Positions 1-9,723 of a stretch of 64,000 bases of DNA are shown piece after piece. This DNA is from Eubacterium sp. AM49-13BH (lineage in GTDB: Bacteria; Bacillota; Clostridia; Lachnospirales; Lachnospiraceae): positions 1 to 64,000 of the forward strand of contig NZ_QSEK01000013.1 of the NCBI RefSeq assembly GCF_003464165.1, given 5' to 3'. The notes beneath the pieces were generated by a model, which was not told the origin of the DNA, made no database searches, and was given only the letters and a program-made list of their open reading frames with translations. Position 1 is the stretch's first letter. Every line of letters begins with the position of its first letter. Position numbers and translations under genes: made by a program.

Positions 1-94
<94 letters not shown>

Positions 95-326
95 GTTTGC
101 CTCGTCAGTTATAAACTAACTAGCTTAAATAGTTTTACCAAAACTTACTGTTTAGGTTCGTGTATCTTTCGATACTCGCAAGATTCATTAATGAATCATT
201 TTAAAATTCTCAAAGAATTTCAAGGTTGTCTTTCTATTCAGTTATCAAAGATCTATATCGCTCAAACCCAGTATTTATCTGGTGTTTTAAGTCTTATTTG
301 TTACCGCTTACCGCGGCGACTTGTAT
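95..326 (-). other. rRNA operon leader (pre-16S 5' region)
   Basis: This is the transcribed spacer between the rRNA promoter and 16S. It has no credible ORF. A perfect 16-base palindrome GATTCATTAATGAATC lies at 182-197 and could form a processing or pausing hairpin. A GC-rich CCGCGG block lies just inside the presumed transcription start. Role inferred from position only. Confidence 0.6.
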
Positions 327-400
327 ATAATATCATCAGGTACACACATTGTCAACAACTTTTTTCAAAAAGTTTCAAAAAAGTTCAATTTTTTTCAATC
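327..400 (-). promoter_or_regulatory. rRNA operon promoter with UP-like element
   Basis: On the reverse strand the -35 box TTGACA is at 350-355 and the -10 box TATTAT at 327-332, with a 17-base spacer. Upstream (359-400) lie phased A and T tracts resembling an UP element. This is a near-consensus sigma-A promoter in the right place and direction for the 16S gene. Confidence 0.9.
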
Positions 401-791
401 ATTGACTTTTAAGCGAGACTGACATGCCTGCGAAACCGCTTGTTTGCTGACTTTCTGCACATTTACATTGTAATCAGAAAGTAAAGACCTACCAAAGTAC
501 AATACTTAGATACTTTAGTAGGTCTCTGCTCTGAAACCATAGCAATATTATATGAAAGCCATCCACTAATTCTGCTATTTATTATCTTATAGTAGGGCTT
601 CAGCCTCAAAATGCTTATCTCTCCAATATCTCTGCAATGCAAAGTTGATATCTCCACCTAACACAACTTATGAACATGCTGTATCTGATCCGACAACCTC
701 ATGTTTGGTGCCCATTTCAAATGATGCCCTGCCATTGTTCTTTTTAAGATTTGCTTTCTTTTCTTCTCATATTATCTCAAACTACCTGCTT
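401..791. other. intergenic region between rRNA promoter and radA, two hairpins, no gene
   Basis: No supported gene. An inverted repeat with 15-base arms and one mismatch occupies 485-525 (arm starts AGACCTACC, returns as GTAGGTCT). A smaller one pairs ACTTTCTG at 450-457 with 475-482. Either could end radA transcription arriving from the right, although no strong T-run follows. A 64-codon reverse ORF across the area has no convincing features and was not called. Confidence 0.5.
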
Positions 792-2170
792 CTATATTAG
801 TTTAATTGCCTCGTTAACATTATTCACACCAATAATCTCAATCTCATTGCTGCTCTTTATATTCTTCATACATACCCCCGGCAATATACATGTTTTAAAG
901 CCAAGCTTAACAGCTTCATTAACTCTCTGCTGTGCCTGGCTTACAGCTCTCACCTCACCTGCAAGTCCAACTTCACCAAATATAACTGTCTTTTCGTCTA
1001 TCGCCCTGTTCTTAAAGCTGCTCACAAGTGCCATGACAATTCCCAAATCAAGTGCTGGCTCACTTACTTTAATTCCACCTGCAACATTCACATAAGCATC
1101 ACTGCCTGACATATGTATGCCCGCTCTCTTTTCAAGAACTGCCATAAGAAGATTAACTCTGTTATAATCAGTTCCCGCTGCTGTTCTTCTTGCCATTCCA
1201 AAATTAGAATCACACACAAGAGCCTGAATCTCTACCATTATAGGACGTGTTCCTTCAAGAAGGCACACAACAACTGACCTGATGCATTCTCAGGTCTTCC
1301 ATTAAGCATATACTCTGACGGATTCTCCACCTCTGCCAGACCACTCTGCTGCATTTCAAATACACCTATTTCATTAGTTGAGCCAAATCTGTTCTTAACT
1401 CCTCTTAATATTCTGTATGAAGCATACCTGTCACCTTCAAAATAAAGAACCGTATCAACCATATGCTCAAGCATTCTTGGTCCTGCAACTGTTCCTTCCT
1501 TAGTCACATGTCCAACTATGAATATAGTGATATTCAGTCCCTTTGCAAGCTGCATAAGCACAGATGTTGTCTCCCTTACTTGTGAAACGCTCCCCGGTGC
1601 TGCTGCTACATCATCTTTATACATTGTCTGTATAGAGTCAATTATCACCACTTCTGGTTTATTTCTTGTAAGAATATCTTCTATGTTATCAAGATTAGTT
1701 TCACATAACAGTTTCAGCGTACCATTAAACCTGCCAATTCTGTCTGCTCTCAGCTTTATCTGCTTAAGTGATTCTTCTCCTGAAATATACAGTACATCTC
1801 TGCCTGCCTCTGAAATGTTATAACACATCTGCAGCAGAAGTGTAGACTTGCCTATTCCAGGATCTCCTCCTACAAGTACTAAAGAACCTGCGACAATTCC
1901 TCCACCAAGCACTCTGTCAAGCTCTGTTATACCTGTAGATGTTCTGTCATTTTCTTCAAAACTCACACTATTTATCTCTACTGGAACTGGCACTGATGAT
2001 GCCTCTGCCCTATGACTTATTCCTGCTATTCCTTTTGCCGACTTTGATTTTCCTACTGGTTCTTCTACAAATGTATTCCATTCCTTACATGCTGGACACT
2101 GCCCGAACCATTTGGCAGACTCATATCCACATTCTTTACAAAAAAAAGCTGTATTCTTTGCTTTAGCCAT
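792..2170 (-). pseudogene. radA: radA, DNA repair protein RadA, broken by a one-base deletion near 1265
   Basis: RadA is a RecA-like ATPase that drives branch migration of recombination intermediates. The N-terminal zinc finger (Cys 11, 14, 25, 28), Walker A motif [10 protein letters not shown] and the RadA signature KNRFGST are in one frame. The C-terminal Lon-like domain (from [18 protein letters not shown]) is in another. The frame changes at about 1265, where restoring one base after GCATCAGG gives the usual [12 protein letters not shown]; the region then totals 460 codons, normal for RadA. The start at 2170 follows a GGGGG ribosome binding site. Because the other genes nearby also lack single bases, I think a sequence error is at least as likely as true inactivation. 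Confidence 0.9.
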
Positions 2171-2183
2171 ATATTCCCCCCTA

Positions 2184-2219
2184 GAAAAAAGCTGCCACAA
2201 CATATACATGTGTGACAGC
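2184..2219 (-). terminator. intrinsic terminator after the 2251-2664 gene, inside the radA leader
   Basis: On the reverse strand a stem pairs GCTGTCACACA with TGTTGTGGCAGC and runs directly into a stretch of Ts (2184-2190). It ends the upstream small gene and sits only a few bases before the radA ribosome binding site, so it may also limit read-through into radA. Confidence 0.8.
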
Positions 2220-2250
2220 CCCGTAAATTCACATTATCTTTAAACTTTGA

Positions 2251-2664
2251 TTAAGCCTTCTTGATGTCTACTTTAACCGGCTTCTCGCCATCAAATTCTA
2301 CTGAAAGAACAAGCTTTCCACCCATATTAGCAGCCATTGTTCCTGCGTCTTTATCATTAATTCTGATATCGTATGAAACACCTTCTTCAAGACCTAACGT
2401 AATCTGTGCATCCTCTTTTCCTTCTACGCTGAATGTTACGCTTGTATCTGTAGCATTGAAATTATTAACTGCTGTTCCTGGAACAGATTCATATACAAAT
2501 GAGCCATTCTTCTCAAGCTTAGTGATCTCATAAAATGTCTTAACCTTATATGTATCCCCACAATGCTCAAAATCTGGCAGCTTTGATTTAACATCTAACT
2601 TATAATTACCAAAGCTGATTGTTCCATCCTCCTCTGAACGAATCAATTCATTTACTACTGGCAT
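2251..2664 (-). CDS. conserved Lachnospiraceae protein of unknown function
   Basis: A 137-residue acidic soluble protein without signal peptide or membrane segment. It starts MPVVNELIRSEEDGTISFGN behind an AGGAGG site and is rich in beta-strand-like segments, with a block GTAVNNFNATDTSVTFSVEG in the middle. From memory, similar Lachnospiraceae proteins are sometimes labelled endosialidase; nothing in the sequence supports that activity, since there is no Asp box or catalytic signature. It stands alone between two hairpin terminators (2184-2219 and 2709-2753), so it is probably a single-gene transcript. Function unknown; the gene itself is well supported by ribosome binding site, codon pattern and flanking signals. 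Confidence 0.85.
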   Translation of the reverse strand: MPVVNELIRSEEDGTISFGNYKLDVKSKLPDFEHCGDTYKVKTFYEITKLEKNGSFVYESVPGTAVNNFNATDTSVTFSVEGKEDAQITLGLEEGVSYDIRINDKDAGTMAANMGGKLVLSVEFDGEKPVKVDIKKA

Positions 2665-2708
2665 ATTATTATCCTCCTGTTTGTTACGATATGTATATGT
2701 TTATTATA

Positions 2709-2753
2709 CAATAAACTGACAAAAAGCGCCAGCAATTTGTCAGTTGTTTATTG
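2709..2753 (-). terminator. hairpin terminator after clpC
   Basis: An inverted repeat pairs 2709-2723 (CAATAAACTGACAAA) with 2736-2753 just past the clpC stop on the reverse strand. A long stem with an A/T-rich tail suggests it ends the mcsA-mcsB-clpC transcript. A TATAAT sequence just beyond it may serve the next gene. Confidence 0.6.
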
Positions 2754-2761
2754 TTTATTTA

Positions 2762-5223
2762 TTATTTGTTCACACCTCTTCTAAGAGTAAAATTAAGCTT
2801 ATTATCTTTTACAGTTATCTTGACTTTATTGCCAGTATGAACCTTTCCCATAAGAATACGTTCTGCAAGAACATCTTCTACCTCATTCTGAATAGTACGA
2901 CGCAAAGGTCTTGCTCCATATTTGGAATCATATCCCTTATCCACAAGCCACTGTCTCGCAGCTTCATCAAGCTCTATTGATAACTTCATCTGATCCATAA
3001 TACGCTTGTTTACGTTGGCTATCATTATATCTACAATCTTAGATATCTGTTCTTTCCCAAGAACGTGGAATACAACAATATCATCTATTCTGTTAATGAA
3101 CTCTGGCTTGAATATTCTCTTAACCTCATCCATAACTTTACTCTTCATCTCTTCATGATTCTGCTGTTCAGTCATTCCTGATGAGAATCCCAGTGATTTA
3201 GGAGATACAATATTCTCAGCTCCGGCATTACTTGTCATTATGATTATAGTATTCTTGAAATCTATGACTCTGCCTGTTGAATCTGTTATATGCCCATCAT
3301 CAAGTACCTGCAGAAGAACATTAAATACATCCGGATGGGCTTTCTCAACTTCATCAAAAAGAATTACAGAGTATGGATTTCTTCTTACCTTCTCACTAAG
3401 TTGTCCTCCCTCATCATATCCAACATATCCCGGAGGTGAACCTATAAGCTTTGACACCGTATGCTTCTCCATAAATTCCGACATATCAACTCTTATAAGA
3501 GAATTCTCTGTACCAAACATAGCATCTGCCAGTGCCTTTGAAAGTTCTGTCTTACCTACACCCGTAGGTCCTAAAAACAGGAATGAGCCAATTGGTCTGT
3601 TAGGATCTTTTAGTCCTACCCTTCCTCTTCGGATTGCTTTAGCAACTGCTGTAACAGCCTCGTCCTGTCCAATAACTCTGTTGTGCAGAGTTTCCTCAAG
3701 CTTCATAAGACGTTCTGATTCTGCCTGTGCAATTCTCTGTACAGGAATCTTTGTCCATGTTGATACAACAGAAGCAATCTCATCCTCATCAACAATAAGA
3801 TTATTCTCATTAATGCTGTCCTGCCATTGCTTTGTCATTTTTTCAAGCTGCTCTTTTTTCTTTATCTGCTTTTTCTTGATTTCTCCAGCTTTCTCATAAG
3901 CTTCAGCCTTAATTGCTTCTTCCTTATCAGTTGTAAGCTGCTCCATCTGTGCTTCTAATGCCTTAATCTCCTCAGGCATTATATATGCATCAAGTCTTGT
4001 CTTAGAAGATGCTTCATCAATAAGGTCAATTGCCTTATCAGGAAGAAATCTGTCATTAATATATCTCTTAGACAGCTTAACAGCTGCAACTACTGCCTCA
4101 TCTGTAATTGTAACATGATGATGCTCTTCATACCTGCCTTAAGGCCTCTTAATATCTGAATTGCCTCTTCTGCCGTAGGTTCTTCAACCTTAACAGGCTG
4201 GAATCTTCTCTCAAGAGCAGCATCCTTCTCAATATGTTTTCTATACTCCTCAAGAGTTGTAGCACCAATAAGCTGGATTTCTCCTCTTGCAAGAGATGGT
4301 TTTAATATATTAGACGCATCTATTGCTCCCTCTGCTCCTCCAGCACCTATTATTGTGTGAATCTCATCCAGAAAAAGTAATACATTTCCAGCATTTTTAA
4401 CCTCTGCTATTACCTTCTTGATTCTTTCCTCAAATTCACCCCTGTACTTAGAACCGGCAACCATACCTGACAAATCTAATGTCAGAAGACGCTTGTCCTT
4501 AATTGTCTCTGGCACATTTCCTTCAACTATTCTGGCTGCAAGTCCTTCTGCTATGGCAGTCTTACCAACTCCCGGTTCACCTATAAGGCAAGGATTATTC
4601 TTAGTTCTTCTGCTCAATATCTGAATAACCCTCTGAATCTCTTCTTCCCTGCCAATAACAGGGTCCAATCTGCCTTCTCTTGCCATCTGTGTAAGATCCC
4701 TGCTGTACTGGTCAAGTGTTGCAGTACTCTTTCTATCATTGCCTCTTGGTCTTCCATTCTGGAAATCCTCTTTGGCTTTTCCAGCATCTTCTCCCATAGC
4801 CATAAGAAGATCAACATACATCTTCTTGACAGGAACTCCTATAGTATTAAGAAGCCTTGAAGCTACGCTGTCTGTTTCTTTTATTATTGCTATTAAAATG
4901 TGTTCTGTTCCTATAAGCTCTGACTTAAATCTTGCTGCCTCTCTTGCTGCATTATCGAGTATATGTCTAACCCTTGGAGTATATCCTGATGGTTCTTTGA
5001 CATTAACTACACTATCTGGTGCTATAAGCTGGCACACAAGATTAATTATCTTCTCATCCGTAATATCATTGCTAAGAAGAACTGAAGATGCAAGTCCGCC
5101 CTCCGCTTTGATAAGTCCTATAAGAAGATGCTCTGAACCTATATAACCATGACCTAACATAGCCGCTGTATCTGCCGCATAATTAAGTGCCTCCTGCGCT
5201 TTGCTGGTAAATCTGCTCTGCAT
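2762..5223 (-). pseudogene. clpC: clpC, AAA+ unfoldase subunit of the ClpCP protease, one-base deletion near 4135
   Basis: ClpC unfolds substrates, including arginine-phosphorylated ones, for ClpP. The N-terminal part has the double Clp-N repeat and first ATPase (GEPGVGKTA, arm ending [11 protein letters not shown]). The second part has the UVR-like middle region, second ATPase (GPTGVGKTE) and C-terminal ClpB-type small domain. The frames part at about 4135: after RGLK the usual [15 protein letters not shown] appears only if one base is restored in AAGGCAGG. With that base the gene is 821 codons, normal for ClpC. It follows mcsA-mcsB, as expected. A lesion in a central stress gene next to another in radA makes a sequencing or assembly error likely. 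Confidence 0.9.
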
Positions 5224-5262
5224 ATCTATAACCCTTTCTATGATTGATTTCGTAAATATCTG

Positions 5263-6294
5263 TTAATGTATTGTTGGAAGATGTTCTCTTATAAAATCAG
5301 CTCGTGACACTTCCAGTTCCTCTTCATCCATATCCTTGTTAGAAATCATAAGAAGATTTGCCGGATGAATTCCAATCATAAGCTGATATATATTACTCTC
5401 ATCAAATCCGTCAGCCTTAATAAGCCCTGATGCAAGTCCGAATCTTATCTGGGAAAGCAGCAGCTCTCCATCATTAAGTGTAACCTTTCTGGCATATTTT
5501 AACACACCATATGACCTGTACACCATATCAAGTGCTGTCATTTTTCTTTTTGTAATATACTGCTTCCTGTAATTTCTTTCCTGTGCAATAATCTGTTCTG
5601 CTATATTATCCAGATTGTCAATTATATCTTTCTCACTCTTTCCAAGTGTTACCAGATTAGTAAGCTGGTATATATCACCTAAAGCTCTGTTATTGTCACC
5701 CTCCATTGCTTTTAGCACAAGTCCGAATCTTCCAACCTCAGGAATCAGCCCTGATATTTTATCATTTCCTGCAAGTGCTGGCAAATGTAGCATATAACTT
5801 GCTCTCATTCCTGTACCTGCATTAGATGGAAGGGTTGTAAGATAGCCAAACTTCTGATCATACGAATAGTCAAGTACATCTCCGATAACATCATCCATCT
5901 TATCAGCCAGTGTATACGCTTTCTGCATATTCATTCCGGCAGCAAAGGCCTGTATTCTTATATGATCTTCTTCATTAATCATTATTGACACATCTTCATC
6001 AGGTGCAACAAATCCTGCTGCATAATCCTGTTTTTCAAGATATGAGCTTATAACATGTCTCTCCCTCATCCCCATCTTCTGATAAGGATCAAGATAATCA
6101 AAATTATATGAATTATAGCTGTTTATTGGTGACACTGTCTTTAACTGTTCGGTAACATTTTTAACCAGCATCTTTACATCTGTATCTGACATCTTATAAG
6201 AAAATTTATATCCGTTAATATTACGGGCAAGCCTTACTCTGCTTGATATAACAACATCAGAGTTATTGCCGCCCTCTTCAAACCATCTAAGCAT
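5263..6294 (-). CDS. mcsB: McsB, protein arginine kinase
   Basis: McsB phosphorylates arginines on misfolded proteins and marks them for ClpCP. The protein shows the phosphagen-kinase catalytic signature near the start (VISSRVRLARN) and a later ATP-binding run (SNAGTGMRASYMLHLPAL). Length is 343 residues, typical of McsB. The ATG at 6294 overlaps the last codons of mcsA and has GGAGG about eight bases upstream, inside mcsA, so the two are translationally coupled. It ends 40 bases before clpC. The usual fourth member, the repressor CtsR, is not in this locus. Confidence 0.95.
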   Translation of the reverse strand: MLRWFEEGGNNSDVVISSRVRLARNINGYKFSYKMSDTDVKMLVKNVTEQLKTVSPINSYNSYNFDYLDPYQKMGMRERHVISSYLEKQDYAAGFVAPDEDVSIMINEEDHIRIQAFAAGMNMQKAYTLADKMDDVIGDVLDYSYDQKFGYLTTLPSNAGTGMRASYMLHLPALAGNDKISGLIPEVGRFGLVLKAMEGDNNRALGDIYQLTNLVTLGKSEKDIIDNLDNIAEQIIAQERNYRKQYITKRKMTALDMVYRSYGVLKYARKVTLNDGELLLSQIRFGLASGLIKADGFDESNIYQLMIGIHPANLLMISNKDMDEEELEVSRADFIREHLPTIH

Positions 6295-6886
6295 CGTGAC
6301 CGCCTCCCTGTGTTGAATCATCCGTATTATTCATTTTCTTTAACTGGTGAATCATGTCTCTTAATCTGGCTGCCTCTTCATAATTCTCTATCTCAACAGC
6401 CTCTCTTAACTTTATCCCCAGTTCCCTGATACGACTTTCATAATCATCATTTTCATCCTGCATGACTGGCAGAGTATCTGTCTCATTATTTTCATCAGAC
6501 AGCCCTGAGTATTTCTTATATATCTTTCCCCTATGAACTGAATCTCCATGCAGTCTTTTCATATTATCCTCAATAAGAGGTCCGAATACCCCATAGCACT
6601 CAGCACAACCAAATTTACCAACCATAGTAAATTCATCAAATGTCATTCCACAGCCTGGGCATCTGATATGCATCATAGGTCCGTCTTCCACCTGGGCTGA
6701 ATTACCAGCCAGCAGACCCGTCAGAAGCCTTACAAATGGAAACTCCGCATCTGAACTGTCTGACATTCCTGCAAAATTAAGCCTTCTTGCACAATCCATG
6801 CATATATGGTGTTCCTTCTTAACTCCGTTAATTATTTCTGTATAATGAATTGAAGCTTCATTCTGATGACAATTCTCACAAAGCAT
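6287..6886 (-). CDS. mcsA: McsA, zinc-finger activator of McsB
   Basis: McsA binds and activates the arginine kinase McsB. The 199-residue protein has paired zinc-binding motifs: CENC and CMDC at the N-terminus, then CPGC and CAEC near residues 75-100. A UVR motif (EIENYEEAARLRDMI) lies near the C-terminus. It starts MLCENCHQNEASIHY, typical for the family, with a GGAAAGGAA site upstream. A short perfect hairpin (6903-6919) sits immediately before that site. It is the first clear member of the mcsA-mcsB-clpC unit; the flippase gene ends just upstream in the same direction. Confidence 0.95.
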   Translation of the reverse strand: MLCENCHQNEASIHYTEIINGVKKEHHICMDCARRLNFAGMSDSSDAEFPFVRLLTGLLAGNSAQVEDGPMMHIRCPGCGMTFDEFTMVGKFGCAECYGVFGPLIEDNMKRLHGDSVHRGKIYKKYSGLSDENNETDTLPVMQDENDDYESRIRELGIKLREAVEIENYEEAARLRDMIHQLKKMNNTDDSTQGGGHDA

Positions 6887-6974
6887 ATTATTCCTTTCCA
6901 GTCAGGAATCACATTCCTGCTTTATTCAAATACTCTCATCTTAGTTAAAGCATAGTAAGAACCAAAATATGTTA

Positions 6975-8492
6975 TTAATGCAACCATAAAGCTATTACCA
7001 GTGCCAGAACATTAGATGATGTAAGTGTATACATTCCCTTATATGAAAGCCATGTGAACACGCCCATTATAAGTGCCGATATACCTGGTTTTGCAAATAC
7101 ACTTATATACGGCATCGTATAATCAATCTCCTGATATAAGGTTCTTAGATTAAGTATAAATATTAATATTGGAAATGTTGCATTACCTATAACCACTGCA
7201 TATATTCCTAGTGCCGAGAACTTAAGAAGCACGAATACCAGCACAATATGAACAGCAAGTGATATAGATGAATGAATCATTGGTACATTTACACGGTCAA
7301 TTCCCTGCAGTGCTGTACTTGTAACTGTAGAGAGTGTATAGAATACTACCGCAATCGCACCTATTTTTAACATCATTCCACCCTGGGCACTGTTATAACG
7401 GGAAAATAACAGCTTTATTATAGGCTGACCTATAACAAACAGCCCTACAAATGATGGAACAGCAATAAACATGTTAGTCTTTAATGTCTTAGTAATCTTA
7501 TCATATATAGAATCATAATCCCTGTCTGTAAATGATGCAACAACGCTAGGCAGCATTGAAGCAGACATTGCAGATGCAACCCCCTGTGGAATTCCTATAA
7601 GCAGGCTGTAGCTTGAACTGAAATTACCAAGATCCATAGATATGCTCTTAGTAATATCTCTTCCAACCATTATATTGCTAAACATTACATCGTCTATCAA
7701 AGCACTTATCTGATAAAATGTCTGTCCAAGTATAATTGGTATCATTGTATATATGATTATCTTACAAATCTGCCCTGTGCTCTGGTTCTCTGTATGTCTG
7801 TCTTTTCTTTTCAGTCTGTTAAATGTCGGTGTATATACCGCATACAAAAATCCCATGAATAAAACAGCCGTAAGTGCTCCCATCGCAGTACCAAGCGTAC
7901 TTCCTGCCGCTCCATATGCAGCCACATCGGGTGATGAAGCAAATGCTTTCATCATTCCATATCCTGCTGCAATACTAACAATTGCATTAACAATCTGCTC
8001 AAGTATCTGCGACACGGCAGTTGGAATCATTGTACTCTGTCCCTGAAAGAAGCCTCTTATAACCCCAAGAATTGCAACAAGGAATATTGTTGGTGCAAGA
8101 ATTCTTAATGGAATCGCAAGCCCCGGAAGTCCTCCTCCATATATAACATTCTCTATAAATGAAGCACCAAAAAATACAAGAAGTGCTGCGATACCTCCTG
8201 TACACACTGCAACCATTAAAGAACATCTTAATACTTTAGCAGCACTTTTATATCTTTTCTTTGTAAATCTTGCTGACACAAGCTTTGATACAGCCATTGG
8301 CAGTCCGTACGAAGACAACACAAGCATTATATTATATATGTTGAAAGCAGCTCCATATATACCATTGCCTTCACTTCCTATAATGTTAACTACAGGAATT
8401 CTGTAAAGCATGCCTATTATCCTGACAAGAATACCAGCAATTGCAAGAATACTTCCATGAACTATAAAATTACGTTTATTAGACTCCGACAT
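6975..8492 (-). CDS. polysaccharide-type flippase (MATE/MOP superfamily), 3' end probably frameshifted
   Basis: An integral membrane protein with about 13-14 hydrophobic segments along its whole length. It belongs to the MVF/PST branch of the MOP exporters that flip lipid-linked oligosaccharides or peptidoglycan precursors. Related Firmicutes proteins include SpoVB-like and YtgP/MurJ-like flippases; which one this is cannot be settled by eye. The ATG at 8492 has GGAG six bases upstream; the longer reading begins at a TTG. As read, the protein stops at 6975 in mid-helix. Restoring one base near 6988 continues the helix and adds about 17 residues (ending KMRVFE) to a stop at 6922-6924. I regard this as another single-base deletion, less certain than those in radA and clpC. 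Confidence 0.85.
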   Translation of the reverse strand: MSESNKRNFIVHGSILAIAGILVRIIGMLYRIPVVNIIGSEGNGIYGAAFNIYNIMLVLSSYGLPMAVSKLVSARFTKKRYKSAAKVLRCSLMVAVCTGGIAALLVFFGASFIENVIYGGGLPGLAIPLRILAPTIFLVAILGVIRGFFQGQSTMIPTAVSQILEQIVNAIVSIAAGYGMMKAFASSPDVAAYGAAGSTLGTAMGALTAVLFMGFLYAVYTPTFNRLKRKDRHTENQSTGQICKIIIYTMIPIILGQTFYQISALIDDVMFSNIMVGRDITKSISMDLGNFSSSYSLLIGIPQGVASAMSASMLPSVVASFTDRDYDSIYDKITKTLKTNMFIAVPSFVGLFVIGQPIIKLLFSRYNSAQGGMMLKIGAIAVVFYTLSTVTSTALQGIDRVNVPMIHSSISLAVHIVLVFVLLKFSALGIYAVVIGNATFPILIFILNLRTLYQEIDYTMPYISVFAKPGISALIMGVFTWLSYKGMYTLTSSNVLALVIALWLH

Positions 8493-8572
8493 ATCCATCT
8501 CCAAATCTTATGTAATAATTGTTTTCGAATTAGATTTTACATCTTATATACAATAAAATCCATAAATTTTTT

Positions 8573-8613
8573 GTTAAAAAAGCCGTTCCAACCACATACG
8601 ATTAGAACGGCTT
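8573..8613 (-). terminator. intrinsic terminator after the envelope operon
   Basis: The arms AAGCCGTTC (8580-8588) and GAACGGCTT (8605-8613) form a stem. On the reverse strand it leads into TTTTTT. It follows the stop (8624-8626) of the gene that ends the 11978-8624 operon. Confidence 0.85.
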
Positions 8614-8623
8614 ATATTTTATA

Positions 8624-9707
8624 TTAATTAATTAAGAAATCAGCCAGCATCCATGTACCATTCTGTTTTACAAATGTATATGTAAGCGATGTTTATATGT
8701 TGTATTACCTGTCTTGTAATCAACATAAAGGTCATAATAAACATCACATGAGAAACATTTGTCTGAATACTTTCTGAAATTAGTAATAGATTCATTGTTG
8801 AACTGATAAGTATATGACTTACCCCAGAGGTACGCCCATATAGCAGGAATATCACTGACATACTCAGCTGCAGTACCAACCATATAGCTTGAAAGCTTAG
8901 AAAGACTTCCCCTGTTGATAATATAAGCTCCATACTGTTCCGCTATTGTATATATCCTTGATCCATACTTTTATACAATTCATCATCCGATGGATAGTAA
9001 ATTGTATATCCTGTCTTCTTGTCATAATCAACTGTCAGATCTTTACCATTAAGCTTTGCTGTTATATCAGGCTTTGCTATAAGCTGTCCTACATCATACA
9101 CATCATTAGTTGGTACCGTAACATAATCTGATACATGCAGACAAGGTGCAAACTTAACTTCTGACTCTGTCTTGTATGTATCAGTAACCTGTACTCCATT
9201 AATATAAACATCAGCACCTGTTGGAGCTGTTATTTTAACTTCTGCAAGGTTCTTTGTAAAATCTCCAAAAGAAATAGTTCCAAGAGTCCATTTATTAAAT
9301 TTGTGTGCATTCTTTCCTGCCGATTCAAGTTCAACCTTTGCTATCGGCGTATCACCTGCATATACTACATACACAGGAGTTTTTTCAGAATATTCACCAG
9401 CCTTTTTCTTATATGATACTGTACCGTCATTTAACCTATCTGTAAAATATGCTGCTATCGTATCATTCGTTTCAAACTCATTTACTTTCACGTCATTATC
9501 TGATAAAAGCTTTCCAATCCCATCAGGAGTAAACTGATTCACAATCTTATCCATTGTTCCTGATGGCATTCCCTCTTCATAATCTTTTAAAAGACTATGA
9601 AGCATAATTAATGTAATCACACCTGCCAGAAGAAGAATTCCGCAGTATATACATAAGAATTTTTTAAAATTTGAAAGCTTCTTTTTTCTTTTATTATTTC
9701 GTGGCAT
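8624..9707 (-). pseudogene. membrane-anchored extracytoplasmic protein of unknown function, two one-base deletions
   Basis: The first 254 residues are open: a Lys/Arg-rich start (MPRNNKRKKKLSNFKKF), one membrane segment near residues 17-38, then a probable external domain. The frame breaks near 8945, where one restored base continues into AEQYGAYIINRGSLSKL, and again near 8700, where restoring an A gives a tail ending in WMLADFLIN. With both bases the gene is 362 codons and stops at 8624, right before a terminator, which supports a single original gene. It follows the phosphodiester glycosidase and GT2-GtrA genes in one operon, so an envelope role is likely. I do not recognise the family. Confidence 0.7.
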
Positions 9708-9723
9708 ACTACTTTTCTCCTCC

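Noticed and set aside
191..412. Forward ORF of 73 codons
   Set aside because: It runs antisense through the rRNA leader and promoter and has no ribosome binding site.
463..657. Reverse ORF of 64 codons between the rRNA promoter and radA
   Set aside because: It covers the hairpin at 485-525, has no ribosome binding site and no coding bias.
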